A model generated the notes under the pieces. The model was not told the DNA's origin and made no database searches. It saw only the letters and a program-made list of their open reading frames with translations. 64,000 nucleotides of DNA from Heligmosomoides polygyrus polygyrus (taxonomy: Eukaryota; Nematoda; Chromadorea; Rhabditida; Heligmosomidae), in contig OX377202.1 of assembly GCA_947396885.1 (NCBI GenBank), positions 25,730,001 through 25,794,000 of the forward strand, in the 5' to 3' direction. Positions 1 through 10,950 of this stretch are shown here, piece after piece (within the stretch, counting starts at the first letter, position 1; every line of letters begins with the position of its first letter). Made by a program: the position numbers and the translations under genes.

Positions 1-3000
1 GCCGAGATTGAGAGATTGAAGAGAGATCTAGAGGAGCGAAAGAAGCTCGAGATGCAAAAGAAGTTGGGGCAAACAACGTTGAACGATCAATCTCAGGTGA
101 TTTTGAAGAGTTCAAAACTGTCATAAACATAGAAATGAGGCGATTCTACGGGTTGTATCTAATGCTGCATCTAGGGTACCAAAGACCAAACAGAAGAGAG
201 AGGTCTCAGCGAGGGAACGAGTACTGCACCAGCACAGCCGCCGTCTTCATCGAACAGTTCGTTGCTGTCCTGTCGTTGTGTCGCTGATGCCTTTCTCTGT
301 CGATTTGCTTGTTTTGTTCCAGAAAAACAAGAGAGCGATGCTATGGATATCGAGGGTGGAGAATCAGAAGGAGAACACGGTGACAATACCGATTCCGCTA
401 GAAGATCCACTGCTGCACCAAAAGGACCCGAATGGGGCGAATGGAGTACGCCCGGAGCATCAGAATCGTGGAACGAATGGAGTACTCCGGCGGCAGGAAA
501 GTCGTGGAGCGAATGGACAAATTCTACTACGCCCCGAACAGAACGAATCCAATCCGGGCCTGCAACGCACATTCGGCCTCCTGGTGCGCCACTAGGTGTG
601 TTCTTTTAGAAGTTTTGTTGCATAAGGTTTACCTGGGCGAGCGGTGGTCGTTCAAAAGTGTTGAGTGTTTCCCATGTTTTTTGGTGGGGGTGTGGTTCAG
701 GGGAGAAAATGCGTGGACCATTAACGATTTTTTGAGGAAGCGCCACGGAGCTTACAACGACGTGACGTTTTTCGAGCGGTTTGTACACGTATTTGGCCTA
801 AGGAATGGGTTGTGGGGCTACTGTCACGTATTAGGTTGTAAGGAAAGTATCCCGCCACTTGGGCATTTTTTCCAAACTTATTGCTTTCGTTCCATACATA
901 CAGCAACTAACGAACATATGCACCTTTACTGTTTGGTACGTATTGCCATTTGTCAGGTAATTTGTAGATCCCGCTTCTATAGAAATCCTGGGGATTTTAC
1001 GAAAAAAAAAAACTCAGCTAGGCACTTTTCTAGTTCCTCCCTGTCGTCAAATTGTTTCTCCTGCAAATGGTTCGACAAAGAAAGAAAGAGGTGGTAGTCC
1101 GTTGGAGCAAGATCCGGCGAATATGGGTGGGCCAGAACATGCCATCCGAAACACTGGAGTTTTTCTGAGTCTCCCTTGCAACGTGTGGAAGCGCGTTGTC
1201 GTGAAGGAAGAAGATCTTCGGTCCTGTTTCCTTCGAGCAGCTGCTTCAACGCGGTCCTACTGCCTGCAGTAGAAAGTGAAGAGGTGTTTGCAGGTAGCAG
1301 CTCCCAGTGAGTGGCTCCTTTGCTATTCCACCAGACACTGAGCATTGCCTTTCTTGAGTGAAGTTCCTGCCTTGGCCAGGGAACTCCTGCTTCGCGTCGC
1401 GTGTGGTTACATGGACTCACGTACACCCACTTTTCGTCGCCAGTAACCAGGTTCTCGAGCGAATAAAATTTCGGGGGTAATGTCAAGAAGTTCATGCGCG
1501 CATCCTGGCTTACCTGTAGCTGGTGGCCGCTATTTTCCTGCGGTATTCGTGCAGGATATCTGCATCTCTTTCCAAGGCCACGAAGGCGTTGAGCTATGCT
1601 GGTGTCCTCTGCCGGTTCACATGTGCAACGCAGGGAACCTCCTGAACCAACTCCAGAAGGCGCTCCTCATTTACTACAGCTGCCCTTCCAGACCGTAGTT
1701 GGTCCTCCGAGCAAAAGTCTCCGCTCTTGAACTTCCGGAAGCATACTTTCGCTGTGTCATAGAAGACGGTGGAAGGACCCATCGTTCCACATATGTTATC
1801 TGCCGCGATTCTCGCACTGCTTTGCTTTTTCAACTCGTAAAGCAGAAGCAGTCAAACCTGCCTGCAGTCGAGAGCAATATTCTCTGTCATATTTGTAACG
1901 TATCATATCCGTATGACGGCAATAGTGGTAAATTTAGATCATGGTTCAGCCTAAATATGCGTTATTGGAAGAAGGTTCCTGAAAAGTTTTCGAAATTTGG
2001 CGGAACGCCACAGTGAGTGGAAGGAAACTTTCCTTACAACCTAAAAATACAACTTATCTACCACCATATAATTAGGTTTGTTCTTTATCTGGAAGCTACG
2101 GCGTCGGTCAGCCAGTTGCTCCATTGAGGTCTATTAATCAGTTGATAAGCCATCACCGAAATTTGAGCGATACTGACAGGTCCACAATTAGTAAATCCTC
2201 TCAAGCCCTATTTGAGAACAGAATGAGGGGAATGGGTGCTACCGGGTTTTGCTTCAAGTTCAAGAGAGTATTATTGAGCGGCTACGTCGAAGGATGTGTG
2301 AAGGCAATGGGTATCTAGTTACTAAAATGGATGTGACTAACCATAAGGAAGGTGGTTGCTGCCGAGCATTTTGAACGAACAGTTCGTGCCGAACGAGCTT
2401 GCGACCTTGGGAGGCCGTGGAAGTGTTGTAGAACGAGGAAAAGCGACACCACCATACTGTCCCTATAGATAGGACGCGATTAGACGTCGAGAACCAAGCT
2501 GCCTGAAGAAGAGACTAAGATTTTGGCATTCGCCTACATGTGACGGGTATCCGGCTAACACGGTTATTTCCAGGTTTAGGCCCCGTTATGACTAAGCACG
2601 ATACCAGGATCGATAGATTCGTTTGGCCGATAGTTAGCGATAGAAATGGTATTTCTTGTGAATCAGCAGGTTAGCCAACCTAACCCCCAACCAGTGCTCA
2701 CAGCATGCCTGCACGTCAAGAACATGGACGTGGTGTTAAAGATGGTCCAGTAGGTGTGATCGGCCCAGAAAGAAGTCGCTCTTAGAGACACCTTCAGTGG
2801 GAGAGGTTAGGCAGCACAGCAGAAATATGAGGCACCACCAAAGCAGGAGGGGAGGAGTACCTCCAACTGGGAAAGAGCCTGGTGTGGGCACCTCCAACTG
2901 GGAGAGAACCTCTTCTCTTCTTTCTTACGATGTTCTGTTTACTCTCTTTGCCTGAATTTTCAACGCGAAAATGTCCAAAAGCCGTTCCAGGTCCTCCACA

Positions 3001-3361
3001 ACCAGTGCCACCGCCTCAATTTGGGCGGGGAGGCTTCCCGGGTACGCCTCGCGGCGTGCCTCCTCCTATGATGGGACGAGGCCGCGGCTTCCTGTCTCCC
3101 AACCAGTACGACGGCGGCTATCCAGCTCGAGGTGGTTTCTTTACGCCTCCGCCGCCGATTCGAGGTGCGCCTAATCTTAGACGTGGTTTTCCGAGCGTCG
3201 GTGGACGTGGGGACGGCGGTTTTCCCCCGCCACCACCCTACTTCCCTGGCGGTGGTCGTGGTGGATTCATGGGCGGTTACCCCGCTCCTCGCGGAGGTTC
3301 CCCCTTCGGGCCGCCCCGAGGAGTGCCTCCGCCGCGGGGGCGATTCGGTCCTCCGATGTGA
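1..3361 (+). CDS. 3' end of a spliced host gene: coiled-coil / W-repeat / RGG-rich protein (partial)
   Basis: Proposed exons are 1-96, 175-256, 323-595 and 2991-3361 (stop TGA); the 5' end lies outside the window. Exon 1 encodes a Lys/Glu/Arg-rich coiled coil (AEIERLKRDLEERKKLEMQ). Exon 3 encodes an acidic stretch (MDIEGGESEGE), then three Trp repeats around EWGEWSTP, WNEWSTP and WSEWT, then RPPGAPLG. Exon 4 is Gly/Arg/Pro-rich. Splice sites: CAG|gtgatt to atctag|GGT (phase 0), ACA|gttcgt to gttccag|AAA (phase 1), CTAG|gtgtgt to gttccag|GTC (phase 1). The last pair joins APL-G-PPQPVPPP in frame, which is strong support. The 66-nt intron at 257-322 is a multiple of three without a stop, so it could be retained. 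The composition resembles nuclear RNA-binding proteins with RGG tails, but I recognise no specific family and assign no function. Confidence 0.72.
990..1860 (-). pseudogene. Decayed mariner transposase in the last intron of the host gene
   Basis: Minus-strand pieces give a mariner HTH region (SGDFCSEDQLRSGRAAVVNE, about 1594-1833) and the catalytic half (977-1495) with VTGDEKWVYVS (first Asp) and HPYSPDLAPTDYHLFLSL (third Asp). The middle HDNA-type motif is frameshifted (LLPSRQRASTRCKGDS). An in-frame ORF does not span the gene, so it is inactive. It is antisense to the host gene. Terminal inverted repeats were not recognised, so the ends are approximate. Confidence 0.85.
1861..2696. other. 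Intronic sequence with nothing recognised
   Basis: This part of intron 596-2990 carries only short frames and no repeat that I could match elsewhere in the window. Confidence 0.4.
2697..2839 (+). repeat. Diverged direct repeat, copy 1
   Basis: Shares an order of matching blocks with 3859-3992, for example aagaacatggac, then a Lys/Ser block, then cttcagtgg, then the block containing cagcacag. Frames here are broken. It lies at the end of the last intron of the host gene. Confidence 0.5.
2991..3361 (+). CDS. Terminal exon encoding the Gly/Arg/Pro-rich tail
   Basis: The frame is open from the acceptor cgttccag|GTCC to TGA at 3359-3361, about 123 codons. The residues are almost only G, R, P, F and Y in short repeats such as FGRGGFPGTPRGVPPP, GRGRGF, GGRGGFMGGYPAPRGG and PPPRGRFGPPM. 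This is the RGG/PPP low-complexity type seen in many RNA-associated proteins, which often bind RNA or phase-separate. GC content is clearly higher than in the flanks, as expected for this composition. An upstream in-frame ATG at 2882 exists but would add unrelated sequence, so I treat this as a 3' exon and not a separate gene. Confidence 0.75.
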
Positions 3362-3804
3362 CGACAACGTGGCCAACGAGTGCGAGAGGTGGCTGGCTCG
3401 CCGCCGATTGAGCAAGCCGTGCCGAGCTGACCCGTTTCTGAGCGTCGCTGGTATGTGTTGCGTTGTTACATTTTCTCCATTCATTTGTTTTTCTTAGCCA
3501 TTTCGTGTTCCTGTTATCGGTCGAATTGTTCACACACATAAATTTATTGGATTTGTTTTGTTGACGCTAGTTACCTAACGACTTCTTGTGGCAGTGATAT
3601 GGTTGAGAGAGCATCGCGCTTCGTTCGAAGCGCCATGCGACTTCTGTTATATCGTTGTAGAGCTCCAGATACATTCAAAACGTAGTGGAAAGCCGCTCAG
3701 TGTCATCAGTAGCATTATATGATAACTGAAAGGACACGAAGACATTTGAAAGTATTTGAAAATAAGTTCTTGATTTTTCTATGTCAAAATTATTTATACA
3801 GCTT

Positions 3805-3810
3805 AATAAA
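3805..3810 (+). promoter_or_regulatory. Candidate poly(A) signal AATAAA for the host gene
   Basis: First AATAAA downstream of the stop at 3361, about 440 nt away. A variant ATAAAT lies nearer, at about 3537. Assignment is by position only. Confidence 0.25.
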
Positions 3811-3858
3811 AAAGTGGCTGAACTTGAATCTATCCTACCTCGAGACGACATACGAAAC

Positions 3859-3992
3859 AGTGCACACAGCAATTAAGAACATGGACATGGCGTCTAAAAT
3901 GTTCCAATGTGATCCGGCTAGAAAGTGGTCGCTGCTAGAGGCCCCTTCAGTGGCAAGAGATTGGGCAACACAGCACAAATATGAAGTGCCAC
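3859..3992 (+). repeat. Diverged direct repeat, copy 2, with an open frame
   Basis: Partner of 2697-2839. In this copy the frame stays open to a stop at 4042 and reads AIKNMDMASKMFQCD, then VARDWATQHKYEVPQELS. The family is not recognised. It could be an old coding relic or chance. Confidence 0.4.
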
Positions 3993-4149
3993 AAGAGCTC
4001 AGTTTAATGTGGGATAGACGCTTAGAACTGGTTAGAATCTGACGGACTGCTCATAGTGAGAGTAGTTGCAACGGGGACGACTGGTCGCTAGTGCAAAGGC
4101 CGGTGTAGGCTTTTGTCGGGCGATTACCAGGAGTATTGATCGATTCCTG

Positions 4150-5625
4150 TGCTCTGCATTAGAAATTGGATCCGACGCCGATTCGGACAATTCGAACTCG
4201 TCTTTTTTCAAACCCAGGTGAAAGCGTTATACGAATAATGGCGTCTTTGAAAAGCCACAGATCTTAGGATGATTCAGACGAGAGTAGCTTTAGCAAGACG
4301 GATCTTTTACTGATCCATATAACCAGATTTGTTCTTGCAACTCACATTGGATATTCGAATCGGGCAGGGCATCAGATTTCTGGTCAAAATCAGTTATCTA
4401 AATTACCGAAAATCCCATCTGGTGGAAATCGCTCCGATCTGAACCGACCTAACCAGGAGACTATCCCAACGGTAGGTCGGAACAACCCAAACGTTGTATA
4501 TGGGCGGAATCGCCTCTTTCTGGAAAACAACAAAGTGCAAATATCTCAACCTCAATACAACTCGGCGCAGAGTTAGGGACGACGGAAGTTGAGCCGCTGG
4601 CAGCGTTAGCCCTGCCTCCAGGCGGAGGGCAGGCTCAAGTTGGCTGGAAACAGCGATGACGAGCGAGCGGAGGTAGCGCAGTTGGTAGAGGGGCGGCGTA
4701 ATCCCCATGATTGCTGTTTGCAGCCAACTTGAGCCCGCCCTCCGCGTGCATGGAGAGGGCTAACGCCGCCAACGGCACAACTTCCGTCGTCCCTAACTCT
4801 GCACGGAGTTGTATTGGGGTCGAGATATTTGCATTTTGTTGTTTCTCAGCGACTCTGCCCATATACAACACCTGGGCCGTTCCGATCTACCGTAGAGATA
4901 GTCTCCTGGTAAGATCTAGGCTCTTCAAAAATGAAGTTGTTTGCACAACTCATTTAACTGTAGTTTGAAAGAACTGAGGGACCCTAATTATCCGAACCGA
5001 TGTCGAATCCAATGTCTATGCATTAGACATTGGATCCGACCCCGATTAGGATCTCTCATTTTTAAACCCCGTTCAAATGGATCACATTGGTATTTTTGAA
5101 ACGCCCGAATTTTAATATGGTTCGGTTAAGGGCGATTTTCGCCATATTGGACTTTCGGATGCTTTGGGTGGGGACGGGGGGAGGGGGCACCGGGGCACTC
5201 CCTCCTGAGCATGATTTTCCTCGGTTTTCCTCAGTGTTTAGCTCATGGTAGGATACCACGGTGTGCTTTTCTTGGCGTAGTCTATCCCAGCTCTATAATT
5301 CCGCGAGAGTATGAAACTGTAGTAAGAAAAAAGAGCAGGAAAAGTCGTCATCATCACAGTGTACCCCCTCCCCTCCCCCTGACACGCATTGAGCCGATTT
5401 TCTTATGTTTCAGATAGCTTATTTTGTCCAGAAATCTGATATCCTGTCTGGATTGGACCCGAGGATAAGTTATCTGAATCATCCGAAAATCGGTTCCAAG
5501 AAGGATCCCCACATCTGAATCATTTTTAGAATGGGTTTTTCAAAGATGCCGTTATGCTCCATTCATCAGGGGCATTGATAAACATGAAGAATCCGAACTA
5601 TCCGAAACGGCATCGGATCCAATTG
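4150..5625. mobile_element. Foldback element, family F1 (outer copy)
   Basis: 4155-4300 is repeated in inverted, diverged form at 5480-5620. Shared blocks include ttggatccgacgccgattcgg, the block around gcgtctttgaaaa, and gatgattcaga. A third, direct block of the same sequence is at about 5015-5100. No transposase frame is seen. The same core motif recurs in the foldback at 56427-57036. Confidence 0.6.
4450..4914. mobile_element. Inner foldback (arms about 205 bp) with a tRNA-like A box at its centre
   Basis: 4450-4655 matches the reverse complement of 4710-4914 with moderate divergence, e.g. accaggagactatc, gttgtatatgggc, agttagggacgacggaagtt and ctcaagttggctg. The spacer at about 4656-4708 contains tagcgcagttggtagag, a good RNA polymerase III A box. 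I see no matching B box. It sits inside the larger foldback, so it is probably a nested insertion or a composite. Confidence 0.65.
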
Positions 5626-6569
5626 TTCTTTGCGCGGACGATTCAGTCGCTGCCCCCACGCAATGTGAGCAGACCTTAAGGAAACTGACAGGTGTGAAAG
5701 ATGCAGTAAATCTGACGCAATTGCCTACTTCCTTACTTTCATGGGTATTTCGACGCATCACTTGCGAGAAAGAAGCAGTTCGACCTGCATTTTCGTAGTT
5801 TTTTAACGGTCACTAGTAAGGATTTCAAAGATGGCTGAAAGGTATAGGAAAGGCGTCAGAACCGATAATTTCTATCCACCTCGGCATGCTCGACATCCGA
5901 TGAAAGCACGACTTGCGGATGAATGTCTATGAGGTATGTTGCTACTTCCGTGATGGCACACTGCCCTGACGCTGTGAAGGCTTTGGCGTTGGAAATTCAA
6001 CAACCTCACAGGGAGATCTGCTTCACAGCAGATGACAGACAAGTGGATGCAATGGAGGCGAAGCGATGATAGGCGAAGAGAGGCGCTCTTCCATCATATT
6101 TGTAATTCGATGAGTAAAGCCTGAACGAGTGACAACATTAGTATGCTGCTGTTCTATGAGTGCAGCTCAAGCTCGGCTTTGGAGCTTGAAGTGCTGTTAC
6201 CTCCACGGAAGGAGTGATGCCCGGTCCCTGCGTATAGAAACTCGCACTGGTTCAGTTTTTCTCCAGCTGCTTGACGCTTCAGGAATCAGTGCTTTGTGCG
6301 TTTACTAAATTCCTGGCAGCGGCGCACTTCCCTCAATGTTGGTTGTATGATGGAGCCATCACACCATGACGGACCTTTGGAGTCTGTCCAGAAGCACGCT
6401 TCTGCCCGGATATCGCAGTAAGCCGCAAACTATTGGGTTGCTTTGCCATCGGCAGTCCCAGTTCTGACTATCGGACGGCTTCGAAGCAGTGGTGATATCC
6501 TTGCATTGTTGGAGAAGGCGAGGAAAGTCGTGCTATGTTTGCTCTACTTAGGTAGAGCACGGCGCTAAT
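5626..6569. other. No feature recognised
   Basis: Only short unsupported frames; no repeat match found within the window. Confidence 0.4.
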
Positions 6570-6850
6570 CAATTTCTTTTGGGATTCGTCACGCATTCAA
6601 CTTCTACGGAATGTCGTGGAGGCAATTTAAATGCGTATTCAGCGGGTGACTTGAGGTGGCAGTCGATGGACAAGTCAGCGTTTTATCCCTCCAAGGGGAG
6701 CATGGTTCCAATTCGCCGAACCGGGAGGGATGGAAGGCATGGTTGGTCTAGACGGAAGATCTGATCCAAGAACCTGGTCTAGGGTTCACTGTACAGCTGG
6801 CATCTCCTACTGCGCTCTGCGCGCCCTAGCAGACGTACACGCACAAACCT
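6570..6850 (-). mobile_element. tRNA-derived SINE family S1, diverged copy
   Basis: Shares cattcaacttctacgg, gtcgtggaggca, the block before gacaagtcagcgttttatcc, gggatggaaggc and the degraded tRNA head cctactgcgctctgcgcgcc with the reference copy at 23198-23491, in the same order and orientation. Box B is mutated. Confidence 0.7.
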
Positions 6851-7117
6851 AGGACGTATTTCGGCGTCCTGTGCCTTGATGTCCTCCGCCACGAAAACAA
6901 AGAAGTCAGTATAGTACTTCATATGCTCAAGGCAGGTTGAAGCACCTGTCATACCGCTGATTCTTCATATGTCGAACGAACACCAGCGACGTCTTCACTC
7001 GCTCCTGTTCAATGCTGGAGTCTGCAACGAGCGGTCTCTGCTCGGCAGACGTGGAGAGAAATTTCTCGTCTCTTCCATCGAACCGCTGTGGACTGGCCAC
7101 GGATCCATTGATTGATT

Positions 7118-7312
7118 GATTTGCGGTGAACAGCCGATTATAATAGAGTTCAGTGTTTTATCCTTCCCAGAGAAGTTTGGCACCAATTCACCGACCCCGG
7201 AGGGATGGATGGCATGGTTGGACAGGGCGGAAAATCCTTACCAAGGACATGGTATCGTGCGCACACGACAGGCGGCACCTCCGACGGCGCTTCAAGCGCC
7301 CATCAATGCTTA
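7118..7312 (-). mobile_element. SINE S1, copy lacking the 3' part
   Basis: Matches the reference copy from the gccgatt block through ttatccttcccag, ccaattcaccgaccccgg and gggcggaaaatcc to the head around cctccgacggcgc. The tail half is missing or unrecognisable. Confidence 0.7.
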
Positions 7313-7552
7313 GTCAACGAGTTTTCTGACAACCCGTCTCACCTATCGTTTTTGATCCTCGGACTTCGGAGATGCCCGAGATCGGAATACGTACTGGCTT
7401 GCATGCATTGCCATAAATCGATCATTGCGCGGGGCGATCCTCGTACCCATGGCGCGCCGGAGGAGCGGCGAGGGTGTGTCCCCAATGATTTGTAACACCT
7501 CTACTGAACTCTTGGTCATGCGCAAGACTTGGTGATGGGCATGCTAAGGGGA

Positions 7553-7590
7553 CGACGATACGTATGAACGCATGTTCATACGTATCGTCG
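7553..7590. repeat. Perfect 17-bp-arm hairpin
   Basis: cgacgatacgtatgaac and its exact reverse complement flank a 4-nt GCAT spacer; the spacer is partly self-complementary. No following T tract or gene explains it. Confidence 0.8.
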
Positions 7591-7679
7591 CACCGGTCTC
7601 TGCGCTTTGGTCGACACTTCATCCCGCCGACATGTAGTCCATATTTGACACTTGTATTCTAGTGTAGAAGTTTCGTAGT

Positions 7680-7955
7680 AGAGCAGTCGAAGGAGCTGAC
7701 GGCTGTCACGTGCACCCGATTTCAGGTACCTGGTTCGAATTTCCCGTGTGACCACGCCTTCCATTCCTCCGCGGTCGGAGAACTGGTGCCGGCTATGTCT
7801 GGGAAGGATAAAGCACTGACTTGCTCATCGGCTGTCCACTGGAATTCCCTCTGGAGGTCGATTCAAATCGCCCGCACGACATCTTGCGGAAGTAGAATGC
7901 TTGACCCATTCCAGAAGAGGTTGAGTAACTCCGTCCTTTATCCTTCTTTATGCTG
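7680..7955 (+). mobile_element. SINE S1, plus-strand copy with good B box
   Basis: Head gagcagtcgaaggag (A box about 7680-7694) and B box ggttcgaatttcc (7732-7744). These are followed by the family body: cttccattcctcc, tgggaaggataaagcactga, ttgctcatcggctg, cacgacatcttgcggaag and tttatccttc. Confidence 0.8.
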
Positions 7956-8229
7956 TTCGACGCGGCCTGGGGGATTGGTTGCCAAGAGACGGGCACACAA
8001 CGAGGCCTACCTCAATGAAGTTGAGGAGAATACAGACATAGGTTTCACTCTTGCTTTCCTTGTTACGGGAAAGTGAAAGAAGGAATAGAGCGGGAGGGAT
8101 CAATGCATTCGACGTACGTCACGCTCTCTTCTTCTGCATAAGATCGTAGACTTTTGGTCTATGCCATACCGTGATGCTGCCTTCAAATAGCTATCCGGTG
8201 TTTACCTTCATAGCTAGTCGGACACCAAA

Positions 8230-8412
8230 AGGAGTCGCAGACGTTACCCTCCGAATCAAGGTTCATGGTTCGGGATCGAGCTTTACCAACCACCTCTCCT
8301 GAGGAAGTGAAAGGGTATTTAGCTCGTATGGGAAGGATGAGACAGTGACTTCTCTGTCGACTGACCACCGCAGTTCATTGTGTATGCCAAGAATGCATTC
8401 AATTTGCTTTCA
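8230..8412 (+). mobile_element. SINE S1, diverged plus-strand copy
   Basis: B-box-like ggttcgggatc followed by the body blocks gggaaggatga, gactgaccaccgcag and gccaagaatgcattca. The order matches the reference copy; the A box is degraded. Confidence 0.6.
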
Positions 8413-8489
8413 TGGTAAATGATAATAGCAAAGATCGGCGTCATCCAATCCTCTTGCGTGATGGGTCATGCATCCCTTTTCTATGAGAT

Positions 8490-8722
8490 AATATGGACGC
8501 AGTTTGGATGCGTATTCAGCTTAGGCAGTGGCCAGCCGATAGACAGGTCAGTGTTTAATCCTTCTCAAACGAGTCTGGTACCAATTCACTTACGTCGAAT
8601 AGGTGGGAGGCTTGGTTGGCCTGGGTGGGAAATCCGAACCAGCAACCTGGTATCAGGTGCACTCGACAGCCGTATCCGCCTCTGACTGCGCTTCACCCGC
8701 TTCGATCCTACGGAATTGGTTC
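8490..8722 (-). mobile_element. SINE S1 copy
   Basis: Contains gtggccagccgatag, gacaggtcagtgtttaatcc, acgagtctggtaccaattca, gggaaatccgaacc (reverse B box) and a head ending ctgactgcgcttcacccgc. Clear alignment with 23198-23491. Confidence 0.8.
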
Positions 8723-8844
8723 TGAGGAAGTCTGCGCGGACCACCTCACAAAGCGACTCATCCTTTGTGTTAACCAGTTCAGAGAACATCAGATGGTGGA
8801 TGGTGGTCTAGATCGATTTTACCCCTAGGCCAAATACACAAATA

Positions 8845-8933
8845 GCCGTAAGTTCTTTCAATTAGGGCATGTTTAACATAATACGCCTTTTGCCTATCAT
8901 GTCAAACATGCCTCAATCGAAAGAACCAACGGC
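8845..8933. repeat. Small foldback/MITE-like hairpin
   Basis: gccgtaagttctttcaatt and the following gggcatgttta are repeated inverted as taaacatg-type and gaaagaaccaacggc blocks. The hairpin is about 89 bp with mismatched arms. Confidence 0.6.
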
Positions 8934-9448
8934 TTTGGGATCTCAATCTCAGCACCCCACGAATGAATCCATGCTCCTCGGAAAAACCTGGATTACGCGA
9001 TATTGAAGGGGTAGCCGCTGTGCCCGTGTCGGTCTTCGACATATCTTTCCATCTGTACGCCGAGCTGTATTCATGGCCACTTTACCAGCTTCACATTAGA
9101 TCGACATACTGAGTCGCTACTCTGGGTTATCCTTTCAGGGTGGCGCTTGGACATCGTGGGTGATGGTCAAACAGGCTTCACAATATCCAAACGATATCGA
9201 TTGGACAGTATTATCGATTAATTTTTCATCGATTCGGGATCGATGGCCAATTTTTCATCGGTTTTTGTCGAGAGTTTCTTGTTTGAGATGTGAATCACAT
9301 GGATACACTGGTAATACTGGACAGACTTCAAGCAAGCAAACAGTACAGACCAGATAGTATTGATCGATCTTATCGGCTTATTCCCAGAATTGGGTGTTTC
9401 ATGTGCAAATCACGTGGATGTGCTGGCCGATACACATCTTATCACGTC
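8934..9448. other. No feature recognised
   Basis: 9190-9260 has several atcgat and tttttcatcg repeats. Nothing else stands out. Confidence 0.35.
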
Positions 9449-9806
9449 AAGGCATATATTATACTTCGGCGACACGTTGACGACAACCTATCGCCGACAG
9501 CGTGGCAGCTCCGGCATGACGAGGTAGAGAGCGGGCGTGCACTCGGTTTCTCTCGCGCTAAGCGCGGCTGACGCGCGCCCTCCCTGGCCAGAGGAGCGCT
9601 CCGCACTGCGACAAGCTGTCGACGGCGCTGTCGACGAAAGCGTCGGCGACGGGAGTATAGCACCCCCTGCGATGCTGTCGGCAACAGCGTCGTCGGCTCT
9701 CGCTCGGCGATAGTGTTGCGCGGGTTGCTACGTACTGCGTAACACCCGCCCAGCATTGTCGCCGACGCTATCGGCGACGCGTCGCCGAAGTATGTGAAAT
9801 GCCTAA
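9449..9806. mobile_element. GC-rich TIR element, family G1 (short copy)
   Basis: Left end aaggcatatattatacttcg, then gcgacacgt. The right end is the reverse complement: acgcgtcgccgaag, then tatgtgaaatgcctaa. The interior is dense in gtcgccgac/gtcggcgac words. No coding capacity. The same ends bound 31845-33296. No convincing target duplication was found. Confidence 0.65.
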
Positions 9807-10019
9807 GAAGAATCGGTCGGACAGCTTTTATTGATCGGACTTATCAATTTTTGCCCAGAGCTGGCTGTTTGGGGAGTGAGTCATAAGGATGCGCTATTCG
9901 ATGAGCAGGCTTCACAACATGTTAAGCGGAATGTGCGCTACGCATTATTTGTGGATCGAAGACGCTATGCGTTTCAGCGAACTTCTTCATGTAACTTTAT
10001 TTTCAGGGTTTTGTAGGAT

Positions 10020-10245
10020 GAAAACAAAAAAAGATAAAGGATAAATGAGGGTGTTAATCAGCTCCTGAATGGTATGCGCCACGCACTCTACGTCCAAGAG
10101 TTGTCAAGAGAACAGCGTCGCCTATACTAGCGGTGGCCTTTCGTTGAGTATGGAAGGCTTGATTGGGCTGGGCGTCGAACAGATGATCGGTTGGGGTTGC
10201 CACAGGAGACCAGGCTCCATATCAACTGCGTCACCGTCTTCATGC
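10020..10245 (-). mobile_element. SINE S1, strongly diverged copy with tail
   Basis: Starts with the family tail aaagataaaggataaatgag, followed by gtatgcgccacgcactctac, cggtggcc and atggaaggcttgattgggct. The head has lost a clear B box. Confidence 0.55.
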
Positions 10246-10840
10246 TGTGGAATTCTCTCTGCTTAATGGCTGTTTTTATCTTCTGCAATTGTGGGCAAAG
10301 AAATGAAATTGATCGTGGTAAGTAGACGCTATGGTGATACTATGAGGGGCACTTCTTGCACTACTTGCACCCAAATTGAACTGTAGTTCAATATCCAAGT
10401 GATGCTATCCATTATCACTATCACCCGTTTGCACTATTGTCCCGCTTGGACTCCCTGAACATGTGTAAACTGTGTGCACTGATTCGTTAATTGCGAAGTA
10501 AAAAAAGAGAGGTATTAGCGATAAATAGTTTCTTTTGGGAGTCTGCTTCAAACGAGCCGCTCTGATCCTATATTTGAACTGCTCAAAGATTTTTGAGAAT
10601 AACCCGACAAAAAATGAGATAATCGAGTTCGACCCGAAAAGTCGTTCATGGTTCGAGGAGGATAATTAGAATGTTTAGGAATCTTCTAGGGTAGACCTAC
10701 CTGCACGGCATCAAGAGCTCAGCAAAGTGGAAAAGTAGCGGCGGTTTCCCACTAAAACTAATAGGACTTTTCGGCCAGCAACTCAACACCTTCAAACAAG
10801 ACCCATGCAGTTCGAGCGCTCCTTAAGTAGTATTGACAAG
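10246..10840. other. No feature recognised
   Basis: Only short frames; no repeat match found in the window. Confidence 0.35.
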
Positions 10841-10950
10841 TGCTCCGACACGCCTAACGGCGTGTCTCGCATTTGCCCGCTTCGCGCACTTTGCAGTATC
10901 ACTAAAGAAGGTAGTTTTTGTTAAACTTAAAATTTGCTAACATCTAGGAC
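10841..10950 (+). repeat. Dispersed repeat shared with 51120-51235
   Basis: Blocks cgtgtctcgcatttgc, gcgc, gtagtttttgtta and aatttgctaacatcta match 51130-51225 in order. It includes a small hairpin, gacacgcc-taac-ggcgtgtc (10856-10875). Confidence 0.5.
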
